Part shown: piece after piece, positions 48,001 to 59,802 of the stretch
How the letters are laid out: each line of letters opens with the position of its first letter
Numbering within the stretch: position 1 is the first letter of the stretch
NCBI RefSeq assembly: GCF_023973825.1
Contig: NC_090125.1
Coordinates: 1,758,928-1,822,927 of the forward strand
From: Plasmodium brasilianum
Taxonomy: Eukaryota > Apicomplexa > Aconoidasida > Haemosporida > Plasmodiidae
Length of the DNA: 64,000 bases
Direction of reading: 5' to 3'
Translations under genes and position numbers: made by a program
The notes under the pieces: generated by a model
Told to the model about the DNA's origin: nothing
What the model saw: only the letters and a program-made list of their open reading frames with translations
The model's database searches: none

Positions 48001-49214
48001 AATTTTTATTATTTTCTCATATTTATTTAATATTTCTTCCTCTGTTTTTCTACTACATAAGCTGTTACTGCTTTTGAATATTTTCATATCTACCGAACGG
48101 CTATTTTCCATGTTATATTCAGTGAAATTGCCTTCGGATTGGTCCCTCTACAAATAAAGGTATAAAAAAGAGGCATGCTGTTATTTACACTGTTAAGGGG
48201 TTTTATGGCTGGCGCTTAGGCAGCCAATAATTGGTTCTGCGCAGTTGTAATTGCTGCTAAGCACTAATAATTCCTAATGTTTCAATTACTAATATATGTT
48301 AACCAAGTAGCTACTACCCCTCCTTTCCTCGCTACAGGGCGCATTACTGGGGATAGGACATTGTTTTGACTTTTCTGTATTGAACACTGAGCTAGGTTCA
48401 CCTTGAGCATCTTCATTATTGCAATTACTATTCCAATAATTATGCCTATCATTATGCTTATCACTATAATTGTCATTATTATTGTCGCTGTTATCCCCCG
48501 TTTTACTGACAAAGGATGAGAGGAGTTTACTTCTTTTTTTCCCTCTCTCCTTATCGTTCAGTTGAGTAGTCAGATAACTACATGTGATATGTTTTTTATT
48601 TTTGTCAACTTCCTCCCTATCGTTTATTATTTTATCAAATAAATTTAAGTTATCTACTAAATCATTATCATATGTAATTCTTTGAGAAAAATTCATAAAT
48701 TTTGTTATTTCATTTTTTGAAGAATTTTCAGAAATATCTGAACAGTAGCTACTACTGTCGGAGGTAGACCAATTGCTTGGGATGTTATATTCATTTTGGT
48801 AACACCTATTTTTGATTTCTTTTTTTTTGTTACAATTAACATGATTAGGGTTACTTGCTAAGTTCACATAATAACAAGTGTCGTCATAATAATATTTTTT
48901 TTTTTTTTTTTATAGCCCTCATTATTAATTTTATTTTTATGTAAATTATTGTTATTTGTTATATTATTCAAATACAAGCTTTTTTTAATGCTGTCTTTAT
49001 TTTCTAATATTTCTTCCAAATTGTAATTCACCTCTAAATTTAAGTCGATGTAATTATGTCTATGTTTATGTTTATGTCTACAATTTTTTAGTAAGATTTC
49101 ATAATTTATATAAAAAGGATATTCTATATTCGTTTCATTTTTACACAAGATATTTTTATTAATTTCATGTGGGTAGCATTTTTGTAATTCTATATTTTTC
49201 TCACTTCTTTTCAT
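45028..49214 (-). CDS. large orphan protein, six exons, apparent frameshift in an A17 run
   Basis: Exons are 49214-48304, 48147-47826, 47099-46985, 46733-45622, 45445-45291 and 45174-45028. Every intron is GT-AG and all phases agree (0, 1, 0-with-AG|G, 1, 0). Exon 1 contains 17 consecutive A at 48911-48895 (minus sense), where the frame breaks. Upstream (MKRSEKNIELQKCYPHEINK) and downstream (YYYDDTCYYVNLASNPNHVN) frames are both clearly coding and would join if the run were 15 or 18 A. The product would be about 920 residues: Asn/Lys-rich N-terminus, a possible coiled coil on exon 2 (EEEILNKYEKIIKIMKYLRR) and a compact C-terminus across exons 4-6 (LVLYYDINKELNVI; ALYGLNDFSVFEK; GFSGITDAVELI). 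Intron 2 is long (726 bp). A further 5' exon at 49387-49364 ending CAG|GTAAG is possible. No family recognised. Confidence 0.7.
47100..47825 (-). repeat. long intron containing degenerate tandem repeats
   Basis: A 726-bp putative intron of the six-exon gene, much longer than the others here. At 47545-47660 it carries imperfect copies of aatagtacaaaatagtctga plus aatagaataaa. Nothing else coding seen. Confidence 0.6.
48895..48911 (-). other. A17 homopolymer with a reading-frame break
   Basis: A run of 17 T on the plus strand. The minus-strand frame is open into and out of it, but in different phases. This is either a sequence-length error, a true frameshift, or a slippage site. Confidence 0.8.
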
Positions 49215-49387
49215 CTTATTTTTGTTACTCAATATATGATATACAAATACAGCACGCCAAGTTTCATGACACGAGATATATCCAGTTACTCTTAACGTAA
49301 ATTTTAAATAAAACAATATGGTAGTTTTGTAAAAAATTTTTTCCCTCTCTTCTGTCTTCTTACCTGGAATGTATATGCAATGCACAT

Positions 49388-50493
49388 GAAGGAGGACGTA
49401 TGGCTGCGTATGATTACGTATGGCTGCGTATGATTACGTATGACTACGTATAATTACGTATGACTACGTATAATTACGTATGACTACGTATAATTACGTA
49501 TGACTACGTATAATTACGTATGACTACATATAATTGCATGTGACTACATACGACTGCGCACGATTACTTAGGCGTATTTATAGATGTACACTTAATGGAA
49601 AACTAAAAAAGGCACCTTTCAGGACACTATATTAAAGCTTTTATCTTAATTTAAATAAAAAAAAAAAAAAAAAGAAAAAAAAAAATTTTATACTGGGAAT
49701 TTAATGAACATATTTGTGAAAATACCTGCTATATGTTACAATGATTTATTCATATTTCATTTTTTCTACTTTTTTTTTTTATTTTATTCTACGATTCTGC
49801 ATTGGACTTTACAATTATACACTTTTCACTGTTAAGGTAGGATGAAATAAAGAGACAGTCCTATACATGGTAAAATAGGGTTTTCCAAAATTCAGAAAAA
49901 AAAAAAAAAAAAAAAAAAAAGGTAAAAATTTGAAACATAGGAATAGTTTTCAAAGAAGACATTATTATTTTGTTTTACATCATGTTAATTCGCGTATTAC
50001 ATTTTTTTTTTTTTTTTTTTTTTTGGGGGTAGGTGGGCCTAAAGTGCATGTTATACTGCTTATAATTTTTGATTTAAAATATACTACACTGCACAATATT
50101 TTTTTTTTGTTTAAAAATTGTTTAATTTTGATTTAATCATATATAAAAATAAAATTTCACAAAAAAAAAAAAAAAATACAAAAAAGGGAGGTATGTAAAA
50201 ATAGGTAAAAAAAAAAATGTAACGTGATACATCATGTGCGTTTATTTTTAAGTGAGGGTGTACGTGTAAATATATACACACACACAAATATATATATATA
50301 TAGATGTAGATGAATACACACACATACATATATATATTTATGTGTGTACATATGTACATATGTGTGTATGCGAATATACGAGCAGTTAGATATATGTGTA
50401 AACGCTTGTCACTATCTACACAATAGGAGGAAAAGTTGAAGGGTACTGATAAATGTAACAAATTTTTTACAAAAAAAGTGAGGGAAAAAAAGA
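49388..50493. other. upstream region of the six-exon gene
   Basis: Contains the 20-bp minisatellite at 49402-49545, poly(A) at 49658-49673 and 49896-49920, and T runs near 50003-50024. The 3' UTR of the DNAJC9-like gene is at the right end. No gene seen. Confidence 0.55.
49402..49545. repeat. 20-bp minisatellite
   Basis: About seven copies of gactacgtataattacgtat with ends varying (ggctgcgtatgattacgtat). It abuts the 5' end of the six-exon gene, so it may lie in its promoter or 5' UTR. Confidence 0.9.
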
Positions 50494-51384
50494 TTAGCTC
50501 CTTATTTTTTTCAGTGCTATATTTCTTTTTTTATTTTCTTCTAGTCTTTTTCTTATAGCACTCAACTCTTCTTCTGTTGGTGGTTTCTGTTTTCTTTTTT
50601 TTGGATTTTTTTTGTTATACTCCTTTTCAATATTTGATAAAAGAGAATTTATTTTTAATGTCCTTTGTGCTTCATTATTTCGAATTGCAAGAACTAAATC
50701 ATCAATAGGTGCTTCATTTTTTCTCTTCTTACCATTTTTTTTGGTATCATTTTTTACAATATTCTTATATTTCTTAATAATATTTTTTACATTCTTTAAC
50801 GATTTATCATAATCAGCAGTTTTTTTTAGTTCTTTCGATTTAAACAACTTTTCAAAAATGCCCACATACCTGTCTAAGTCAGCTTCATCACTAAAAGGGA
50901 TATACTCTAGAATATGTTTTAGTTCCCCATTAAACTTATTATAAAACTGAATCAGGTCTTCTTTTTCATCTTCACTATTTTTGTATTTTTTCTCATAATT
51001 TATTATATCCTCAACTTTAATTCTAGAATGAAATAATTTTGGGTCGAGATAATTTTTGAATTCAGTTAATTCATCATCTAATCCAAACTCATCATAATTT
51101 TTTCTTTTTTCAGGATCCCTTAATATCTCATATGCTTTTTGAATTTGCAAAAATATTTCTTTACATTTTTCTAAAGTAAGTGGTTCATCGGCGTTTGTAT
51201 TTGTGTTTGTTTTGACTGATTCTGCTTTTTTCTCTTCATCATTTATCTTTTTGCTATTCGATAAAAACTTATCTGGATGATAGGTCAACGCAAGTATTCG
51301 ATAGGCCTTCGATATTTCTTTTATACTAGCATTTTTTCCAACGCCTAGGATTTCATAAAGGCTCAATTTTTGAGCATTTTTCAT
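50494..51384 (-). CDS. DNAJC9-like J-domain co-chaperone
   Basis: Single exon, 296 codons, ATG at 51384. The J domain is N-terminal ([20 protein letters not shown]), with the HPD motif at residues 36-38 and an insertion of about 25 residues ([19 protein letters not shown]) before the last helices ([17 protein letters not shown]). Beyond it, the layout follows human DNAJC9: [39 protein letters not shown], and the late [20 protein letters not shown] helix. It ends in a basic tail. DNAJC9 is a nuclear HSP70 co-chaperone that also binds histones H3-H4. Histone binding by this protein is inferred. Divergent from the TBC gene. Confidence 0.85.
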   Translation of the reverse strand: MKNAQKLSLYEILGVGKNASIKEISKAYRILALTYHPDKFLSNSKKINDEEKKAESVKTNTNTNADEPLTLEKCKEIFLQIQKAYEILRDPEKRKNYDEFGLDDELTEFKNYLDPKLFHSRIKVEDIINYEKKYKNSEDEKEDLIQFYNKFNGELKHILEYIPFSDEADLDRYVGIFEKLFKSKELKKTADYDKSLKNVKNIIKKYKNIVKNDTKKNGKKRKNEAPIDDLVLAIRNNEAQRTLKINSLLSNIEKEYNKKNPKKRKQKPPTEEELSAIRKRLEENKKRNIALKKIRS

Positions 51385-53896
51385 CTTCTTTTTTAAAATG
51401 TTGTGTATTATGTATGTGTGTTTGTATGTTTGTATGTATGTATGTATGTATGTATATATATATATGTATATATTATTTTGCTTCTCTATTACTTTACTTT
51501 TTTACTGCTTTATTATTTTACACTTGAGTAAAATAAAATTTATGAAAACAAAATCAAGCGATTTTAAAAATGAAGAGAAAACTACTCATATGAACACTGA
51601 CGCATATACATACATGTATACACTTACATATATACATACAAAATAGTGCACGTGAAGCAAAATTATTATATTTTTGTTAATATGTTTTATACTTATTAAA
51701 TAACAAGAAAATGTAAAAAGAGTTTACAAACGTTTTTGTAGAATAAAAATATTTAAAAAAAAATTTTGCAAAATGATAATTTTTTTTTTAAAAAGAAAAT
51801 ACTTTTAATCAAAACTGTAATTTTAAATGAAACATTAATAAAGAATGGTGTAGGGAATACAATACTTAAAATTTCTCCTATCAACGTAAATTAAAGATGT
51901 ATATATATATATATATATATATATGTATTCATCGCGCTTTGTACTTTTTTAAAGAAACATACGAAAAAGAACTACATTGAAAGGTGACGATAGCTTTTAT
52001 TTTTAATATATATATATGTTATAAACAAATTAAAAAAAAAAAAAACACGAAAGGAAATAATTAAATTATATTTTTCCAAACTCTCCAATGGAAAAATGAA
52101 GACTGTCAAATTAACTCACAGTTTTAAATTTACAAAGTAATCTTTTAGCTTATAAACATTAAGAAAAAAGTTTTAATTTATTCGTATAAACTAAGCTGGT
52201 TTTATACATCTGTATTGGAAATCCAATTATTTCGTTTTACCTATTTAATTATCCATTCTTTTATTTCTCAATTTTTCATATTCTTTTTTCATTTAATATT
52301 ATATTATTTATTTTCCACTTACTATTCACATATTTATAATATTATTCGTCCTTTTATCATCCTTTAAGACTTTATTTCTTTTTATTATAATTATAAATTA
52401 AAAGCATAAAAAAAAAAAAAAAATTGAAATGAAAAATTAATTTATCATAATTCTGTAATAAACTTTTAAAATTATAGGAAGCATCAAATTATCTGTATTA
52501 ATTTTTCATAATGCATTAATTCATTTAAAACTGTTGAATACATGTATGCATACACATATGTATATGTATAATATGCTATTTTGATTTAGATTTTAAATAA
52601 TACAGTTTCAGAAGGTGTACATAATCATTTCTTGTCATCAATTTAGCCATTTTACGTAACATTTTTCGACAAGAGTATTGTTTGACAGTAGTACATAGTA
52701 AATTTGCATTTTTACAAATGAAGCTTGTACCCATTTCCAAATCTTTCTAGTAGTAATCATACAAACATATATATATATTTACATAAATACGTGTAGTATT
52801 TATACATATATATATATGTATGTATTTATGGTACTTTTTTGCAGTCTTAAGTACTGTATAGTACGCCACGAATTGTATGAAAAACACAAAACAAAAAAGA
52901 ATATTCAAAAAAAAAAAAATTGTAATTTTTTTTTTTTACATAAACAATTAATGTAGTTTAATAAAATTTACATTGTTTATTCAGGAATATGTTTGCTCAA
53001 TTTTTTGAAAAAAATATACACTCTATCCTCTTACTATTTTTAAAAATGAAAAAAATAAATTTGTTGACAAAATAAATTCATACACGAACATTTAAATATG
53101 AAAAATGTGTAACAATTTAAGAATTAAATTAATGAACAAAACCTAAAATAAAACAAATTGTACAAGTATAGAGCGTATATATGTATATATATAAATAAAG
53201 GTTTCTTGCGTATTTTGCATATTTCATGTAAACGGTATTTTATTTTAAATTTGAACGATCATTTTTTAGATTTTTTTTTTTTTTACATAAACGTTTCTTC
53301 CTTTTTCTACAAATAGTTTTGCTGAAGCAAACATAAAAAATAAAAGGGGCTTATGTGTACATATATACATAATAAACTAAATACTGTAATTTTTACACAT
53401 AAGTGTTTTATAACTATTTTTTACATTTATTTATAGTTTCTTTTAAATATTCTTTTCGTTTATTTATTAAAAACAAGGAAAAAAAAATATTACATAAATA
53501 AAATAAAAAGAAAGAGCTTATTATGCAATGTATTTATAAAAATAAAAAAATCTATTTAGACAATATCAACTAGTTGATTTGAGGCATTTATAGAATAGCG
53601 CACATTTGTATGTACCTATTATTATATGCAATTATAAATTTAATTTTATTTTTTTTATGTGCATGGTACAAAAAAAAAAAAATATAAATAATAAAATTAA
53701 AATATCGTATACATCTTTTTATATATAAAAAATTTTTTTTTTTCGTTCTTATATATGATACAATAAAGGATTAAGCTACGATACAAGCAAATATTTTGTC
53801 GTAAAAGTTGGTAATAAATAGTAAATATTGAGTGCAATCTTATTTTTTCCTTGTTTGCTAGTATAAAATAAATTGTTCTTATTGTATTAATTATAC

Positions 53897-53953
<57 letters not shown>

Positions 53954-54065
53954 CAATTTATGGCTTTTTACCTACGCCAATGAGTTTACACAAGAAAAAA
54001 ATACATTATATTAAAGTGTAATATGTAAAGAAAATGAATAACATAGCATATATTTTTTTAAAACG
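51385..54065. other. divergent promoter region between DNAJC9-like and TBC genes
   Basis: About 2.7 kb of very A+T-rich DNA with (TA)n at 51899-51922 and 53898-53951, a TATG array at 51420-51475 and poly(A/T) runs. No coding stretch supportable. Two opposing promoters are expected. Confidence 0.55.
53898..53951. repeat. (TA)n microsatellite upstream of the TBC gene
   Basis: About 26 TA units, 115 bp upstream of the start codon. Confidence 0.9.
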
Positions 54066-56026
54066 ATGAATGATAATAATTGTTTTGAAGATTTGTATAA
54101 TATAAATTTTGAGGATTTTTTAAAAAGTTTTATTTTAGTTAAAAAAGAGAAGCATACAGTGACAAGTAGCAGTGATTTAGATAATGCTAAAGTAATTAAT
54201 TCGAATGAACATTATGAACAAAATGAATTTGATGAAAAACATAATTCATTGTTATTTTTGGCGAATGATATCCTAAATGACAATCAGAGCAATGTTCTTT
54301 TTAGAAGGATTTACTGGCCTCTTTTATTGGGAATTTACAATTCCAGCAATTTGGACAAATTAATAGAAGATATACAAAAAAAAAGAAATTCATATAAACA
54401 AGATAAAGAGGAGTATATAACTAAACAAACAAATTTAAATATTCAGAAATTAGATCCTCAAATTTTTCATCCTTTATCATCAGATGATAAAAATCCATGG
54501 ACATTAAAGCAAAAGAATCAAGAATTAAATGAAGAAATAAAGCAAGACATTTTAAGAACATATTCAGAAAAAAAAATATTTCAAAATGAAGTAATAAGAG
54601 ATATATTAAATAAAATATTATTTATATGGGCCAAAAAAAACCCATCCATATCTTATAAACAAGGTATGAATGAAATTGTAGCTATTTTTTTTATTGTTAA
54701 TTATCGGGAACAAGTTTATAATGATTTTTTAAATTTTGAGAATAAAAAGTATTATAAAGAATATTGTACACTATTTGACAAAGAAGAAATTGAGTCAGAT
54801 ACGTATATAATATTTGACCATTTCATGCATATGGGGCTGAAATATTTATTTACATCCCCGGAAGAAAAAAAAATACAGTCATCAAAAAATTCTTGTAAAA
54901 CTGTATTGTTACAAAAGTGTACATATATATTTCATAAATTATTAAAAAATTCCGACAAGTTATTATATAACCATTTAATATCCTTAAGTATAGAACCACA
55001 AATTTTTTTACTTAGATGGATTCGCCTCTTTTATTGTAGAGAATTTCAAATTGACGACACAGTTATTCTATGGGATAATTTTTTTTCAGGTTTTTCATTT
55101 TAACTGTACATGAACGAGCGCATGTTTTTACATTTCCTAATTATGTGCAAATAATTATGACCTGTTCATGGGATTTTATTTGCCTACATGTGTACGATAC
55201 TTCATACATATATTTGGTAAATATATATATGCGTGTATCATTTTTATCCTATTTATTCGTTTATTTATTTATTTTTTTTTTTTTAGACTGTTACTTGAAA
55301 AATTGGGAAAATGGATTTCATTTTGAATTCGATGGAGATATAATAGAAGTAGCTCATAGGACATCGAATGTTTTTCCTTTAGTAGATTATTTTGCCATAT
55401 CTATGATTTTATTTATTAGATCCTTTTTATTAGAAAGTGATGAGAATTATTGTTTAAAAAGATTATTTAAATACCCACCAGTAGAAAATATAAGGATATT
55501 AATTGATTTATCATTTAAACTCAAATCAAGAAGTGAGAAGAAAGAGAAAAATTTTAAAAAAGATGACTCACCAGTGTCAAATAATATCAATACTGTTAAC
55601 ATGATGAATTCCAATAATTTTAACGTACACATGAATACAAATATAAATAATAGTTTAAGTACATTTCAAATCAAGAACAGTATAAAGAATAATGTTAATA
55701 ATAATACAGCAAATGAATACATAGAAAGAAATAGGTACAAATCTAACGTCAATATTCATCCTTTAAATAAGGAATCCAAAAATTTAAGTGCCACAACAAC
55801 GGTAGCTCACATTAATAATAAGCTAAATAAAATTATAGACAACTTAAATAACTTATCTTTTAATCTAATGAGTGATAATCATCGCTTAGAACTTCAACAA
55901 AATGTATTTCATTTGAATGAAATACTTCTTGAATTAAAAAATATGGAACATGGTTATGAAGAAACTAAATCCGAGGGCACAAAAATTAACAAAAGAAATG
56001 AAGATTTCCCAATATATTTTGGCTAG
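54066..56026 (+). CDS. TBC-domain Rab GTPase-activating protein
   Basis: TBC proteins stimulate GTP hydrolysis by Rab GTPases in membrane traffic. Exons are 54066-55089 and 55287-56026, phase 1, about 587 residues. The intron of 197 bp has donor GTTTTT and acceptor TTTTAG. Domain landmarks: RRIYWPLLLG at 80-89, IKQDILRT at 158-165 with the arginine finger (Arg164), and YKQG at 197-200 with the glutamine finger (Gln199). A later helix is FLLRWIRLFYCREF, then ILWDNFFS reaching the splice junction. The arrangement, with an insertion between the first helix and the arginine finger, resembles the TBC1D5 type. Both catalytic residues are present, so an active GAP is predicted. The C-terminal ~170 residues are Asn-rich. 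The unspliced frame hits a stop soon after the donor. Confidence 0.85.
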
Positions 56027-56830
56027 CTATTTACACGTATTATGCGAAATTTAACCTTACACGGTATAAGAGATTTGCCAAAAAAAATGCCCACATTTTT
56101 TTCACCCAATTTTTTAATTATACATATTTATGTAAATATGCATGCATGTATGGACGGGTGGATGTATATATATACATACATGTGCATATACATGTATATA
56201 TATATAGTGTGCCTACACAGATATGTACACATGTAACCCTTTGCCATTTTAACCTGCTTATTTCAATTTTCGATATTTTTCGATTCACACGTATTTATGT
56301 ACCGTAAAATTTTTATTTCACACAATTTTTAAAAAAAATTGTTCAGGAAATAGGTGAATTATAAACGTTTATATAATATTCACTTTCCTTTTTTTATTAT
56401 ATCGCTGATTTTATAATTTTAATAAATTTTTAATGTTTTTTTTTTATTTACATTTTTTAAATTATAAAGAACTTAAATATTACAAATTTGTCATAAGAAA
56501 AAAAAATTCTGTAAAAATTAATTGGTTTTATTTTATTTATAAATTTTGTACTTTTCAAAGTTCAGAACGTAAAATTGGAGACACCTAACCAAATAATTGT
56601 AACGAAGTAAATTTTTTTAGGAAATTTAGTATTTTAATATAGTTTATAAGCAAAAATGAACAAAAATAAACAATGATAAGCAAAAAGGGTAAAAAAAAAA
56701 AAAAAGACAAAAATGCTTAACATTGAGCAAGTTTATAATTTCCTGTTTTCTAGGGGTTGCATTTTATGCATGTTTTTTCGTGACATACACTGATATACGA
56801 TTTGTTGCATACTTTCTTTGCTAACATATC

Positions 56831-56871
<41 letters not shown>

Positions 56872-57570
56872 GTACCAGTATATATCTATATATGTATATT
56901 TTTAATGGAAAATGCTTGAAATATTCTTCGATCCCTACGTATTTTTCTTCTTTCATTTTTAACATATAATAAATGTGTGTACATTTTATTTACGTATTGT
57001 ACTTTATGTATTTGTGGGTTTACCGTGAGTGCTCCTACTTTATAGTTAGCATTTATAGGATGTAGCTATCTTTCTAAAATTTTGTTCTTGTTCTTAATGT
57101 CACTATTACTACTATTATTATCGTTACTGTTACTGTTACTGTTACTTATTTTTATTTTTATTTTTTTTTTTTTGTTGTTTTTTCTACATGACAAAGTCAG
57201 GTAAATACTGCACAAATTTGGCTATATTAAAAAAAAAAAAATAATAAATAAATAAAAATATACATATGTATATATAAATAAATGTATATACTAAATCGCA
57301 CGAATTAAATGGGAAGATGAAATGATGATAAGCATAATCCATATGTTTAAATACTTTCTTTTCTGTTTCACATATTTTATTACTTTTCTTGTTTTTGTTT
57401 TGTTTTTTTTGTTTTACCATTTTGTTTACAAATGTGAAATAAAAAATACTAAGTCATAAATTTTATTTTATGTATATAAATTTTATGTGTACATAATGAC
57501 TTAATAGACAGTTAATGTTGGAAAATATATGCTCCGGAAATAATCATTTAAATTATTTTTTCTGCATACG

Positions 57571-57605
<35 letters not shown>

Positions 57606-57684
57606 TTGTGTACTCGTTTGTTTGTGCATTTATGTAACTTATTTGTACTATTTAAAACGCTGGTTACTGGAACGTGTGAAAAAA
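56027..57684. other. intergenic DNA between TBC and small membrane protein genes
   Basis: Contains (TA)n at 56836-56866 and 57574-57601, poly(A) at 56692-56705, and TTACTG copies at 57124-57150. No supportable gene. Confidence 0.55.
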
Positions 57685-58092
57685 ATGAGAGGGCACTTTT
57701 CATTTTTGGATGTTTCAACTAATATATATACATTAGAAAGATACAAAAAATTAATTATAAAAATTGCTTTTTTACTAAGCACAATAACATTTTTTTTATC
57801 CATATTATCAATTGTACTCGTTAAAATATGTTCACAAGATCAAAGTGCAACTTATGCTGATTTAGATATTGATATAGAAGGGGATACAAAGCCAAAAACT
57901 TATTTATATATAATAAAAAAAGAATCTTCTGTCTTTTCTTCTACCAAGGGAAAGAAAAATGACAACGATAGGCCTGACTCTCCACATTCTGCAGGAGAAA
58001 TGAGGGACGAAATGAAAGAAGAAAGAAAGGACGAAGAGAACAATGAAGAAGTAGAAGACAAATCTATCAATGCAAAGGAGGAAGTACTATAA
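57685..58092 (+). CDS. small single-pass membrane protein, unknown function
   Basis: 135 residues. The start is the ATG at 57685; the frame is open upstream to a GTG at 57622, but that extension is not ATG-started. Residues 1-24 are polar (MRGHFSFLDVSTNIYTLERY), then one strong membrane span (IAFLLSTITFFLSILSIVLV) and a C-terminal acidic, Glu/Lys-rich tail of about 80 residues (MKEERKDEENNEEVEDK). No signal-peptidase-like site is obvious; the span is probably a signal anchor. No family recognised. Confidence 0.65.
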   Translation: MRGHFSFLDVSTNIYTLERYKKLIIKIAFLLSTITFFLSILSIVLVKICSQDQSATYADLDIDIEGDTKPKTYLYIIKKESSVFSSTKGKKNDNDRPDSPHSAGEMRDEMKEERKDEENNEEVEDKSINAKEEVL

Positions 58093-58605
58093 AAAATAGA
58101 CGGTTTATGAAACGCAAAAAAAAAAAATATATGAAGGGAACAAAGATGAAGAAAATGAAAAAAAAAAAAAAAAAGAAAGAAATAATAAGAGTTCAACTTT
58201 TTAAACATTAAAAATGTAATTTTTGATTTATTTACTATTGTTTTTTTTTTTTTTTTTTTTTTTTTTTTGCGTAACTTATCCTTTAATCTACAATAAGTAA
58301 AACATACAACTAGAAAAATTTTATCGGATTAATTCCCCTTTCGCGGTATGCACTTCACCTCACACCGCAAACATTGTATCTAACGTGGCGTATTACTTTT
58401 AAACAACACAATGAATATATATTTCATTCTTATTACTGGCTATTTTTATTCCCATATGCCAAGGTGCACACAAACAGATTTTTTGTGCTTTATGCACAAA
58501 GCGTGAATTAAAAATCCCTCCAGTTGAGTTTCGTAAAAAACAAAAAAAAAAAAAGCAAAAAAAGTAGACATTTTTTCAGCAATATATATATGCATAAATA
58601 TACAT

Positions 58606-58654
<49 letters not shown>

Positions 58655-58719
58655 AACACATGGACGTATGTATGTACGGAGTTACGCATAAATGGCGAAG
58701 CACAAGCAAAACGCTCAAG
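58093..58719. other. convergent intergenic region
   Basis: Contains poly(A/T) runs, (TA)n at 58609-58650 and a locally G+C-rich patch at 58325-58395 with a small inverted repeat (see findings). It lies between two converging genes, so mostly 3' UTR. Confidence 0.5.
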
Positions 58720-59802
58720 CTATAAACTTAGATTCTTGTACGATATTGTAAAGTCCAGAGTTTGTCCAGCTAAAAATGGAACGACGTCATAATACTCATC
58801 TGGAACTTTGAATTTTTTCTTTTCTATGTAAAGAGCAAGTTGTTCATTTGAACAATTTTTCTCGTTTAAGTTTAAAAAGTTTGCAGCATTTTTACAAGCA
58901 AAATTCTCTAGTTTATCTAATGCGTCAAATTTATTGAGTATGTGTGACAAGTAAGATAATAGAAAAGGTTGTGTAAATATACCAGCTTTATAATATGGTT
59001 CATGCTTATGACTTTTATAATGTGGGGCTGAATCAGAACCTAAAAATATTCTTGGAAAACCTTCTTTTATTATATTACATAAAGCAGTTTTATCATCTAT
59101 TGTTTTCGCTAAAGGTTTACAATAATTATATACATTTTTTATATATTGTTCAATAGATGTATTATCAGTTGAATAATCATACTTATCTATATCTACAACA
59201 TCATCTATAGTTAGGTATAAATGGTGAGGTGTAATCGAACCAGCTAAATTTGGAAATTTTTTTATGACATTTAGCATATCCTCAGTTGTTACATGTTCTA
59301 TAACAATTTTTAGCTGAGGAAATTTAACAGCTAAGTCATATATACGATTTAAATAATTTTTTTCAGCATATAAGGGATTTATATTTGGTTGTTCACAATG
59401 TATATGAAGACTTTTATTTATTTTTTCAAGTACATGAAATACTTTGTAATATGGTTCTAAATCTGTAACTCCTTCTTTCGAATTTGTTGTTACATTACTA
59501 GGATATATTTTTATCCCTTGGAAATTACATTCTTTATAATTATTCATAATATCATTTTCATCTATCTTCTGATTTAAATATAACGTCATTAAATATTCTA
59601 TATTATTATCATATTTTAATAATTCATTTCTATAATTCTTGGCTTCTTCGCACGTACTTATTATAGGGGTTGTATTCGGCATTACTAGTACCCTATTACA
59701 CCCTCCCTTTCTTATTGCATCTACTGTAAATTTCAACATATCTCCTTGTCTTAAATGACAGTGCATGTCATCCGCCATAGGTATGAAAAATGACTCCCCC
59801 AT
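58720..59802 (-). CDS. dihydroorotase (pyrimidine biosynthesis)
   Basis: Dihydroorotase cyclises carbamoyl aspartate to dihydroorotate, the third step of de novo UMP synthesis, which malaria parasites need because they cannot salvage pyrimidines. Single exon, 360 codons. The frame is open to 59946, but the Leu/Phe-rich extension is not protein-like; the first ATG that fits the family is 59802. The bacterial-type (class II) signature is clear: HCHLRQGD with metal ligands His14 and His16, then VMPNTTP. The carboxylated lysine is Lys98 in GIKIYPSN. Further metal ligands are in HIHCEQPN and IEHVTT, and the catalytic Asp is in LGSDSAPH. Length matches stand-alone class II enzymes (about 350). Confidence 0.93.
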   Translation of the reverse strand: MGESFFIPMADDMHCHLRQGDMLKFTVDAIRKGGCNRVLVMPNTTPIISTCEEAKNYRNELLKYDNNIEYLMTLYLNQKIDENDIMNNYKECNFQGIKIYPSNVTTNSKEGVTDLEPYYKVFHVLEKINKSLHIHCEQPNINPLYAEKNYLNRIYDLAVKFPQLKIVIEHVTTEDMLNVIKKFPNLAGSITPHHLYLTIDDVVDIDKYDYSTDNTSIEQYIKNVYNYCKPLAKTIDDKTALCNIIKEGFPRIFLGSDSAPHYKSHKHEPYYKAGIFTQPFLLSYLSHILNKFDALDKLENFACKNAANFLNLNEKNCSNEQLALYIEKKKFKVPDEYYDVVPFLAGQTLDFTISYKNLSL

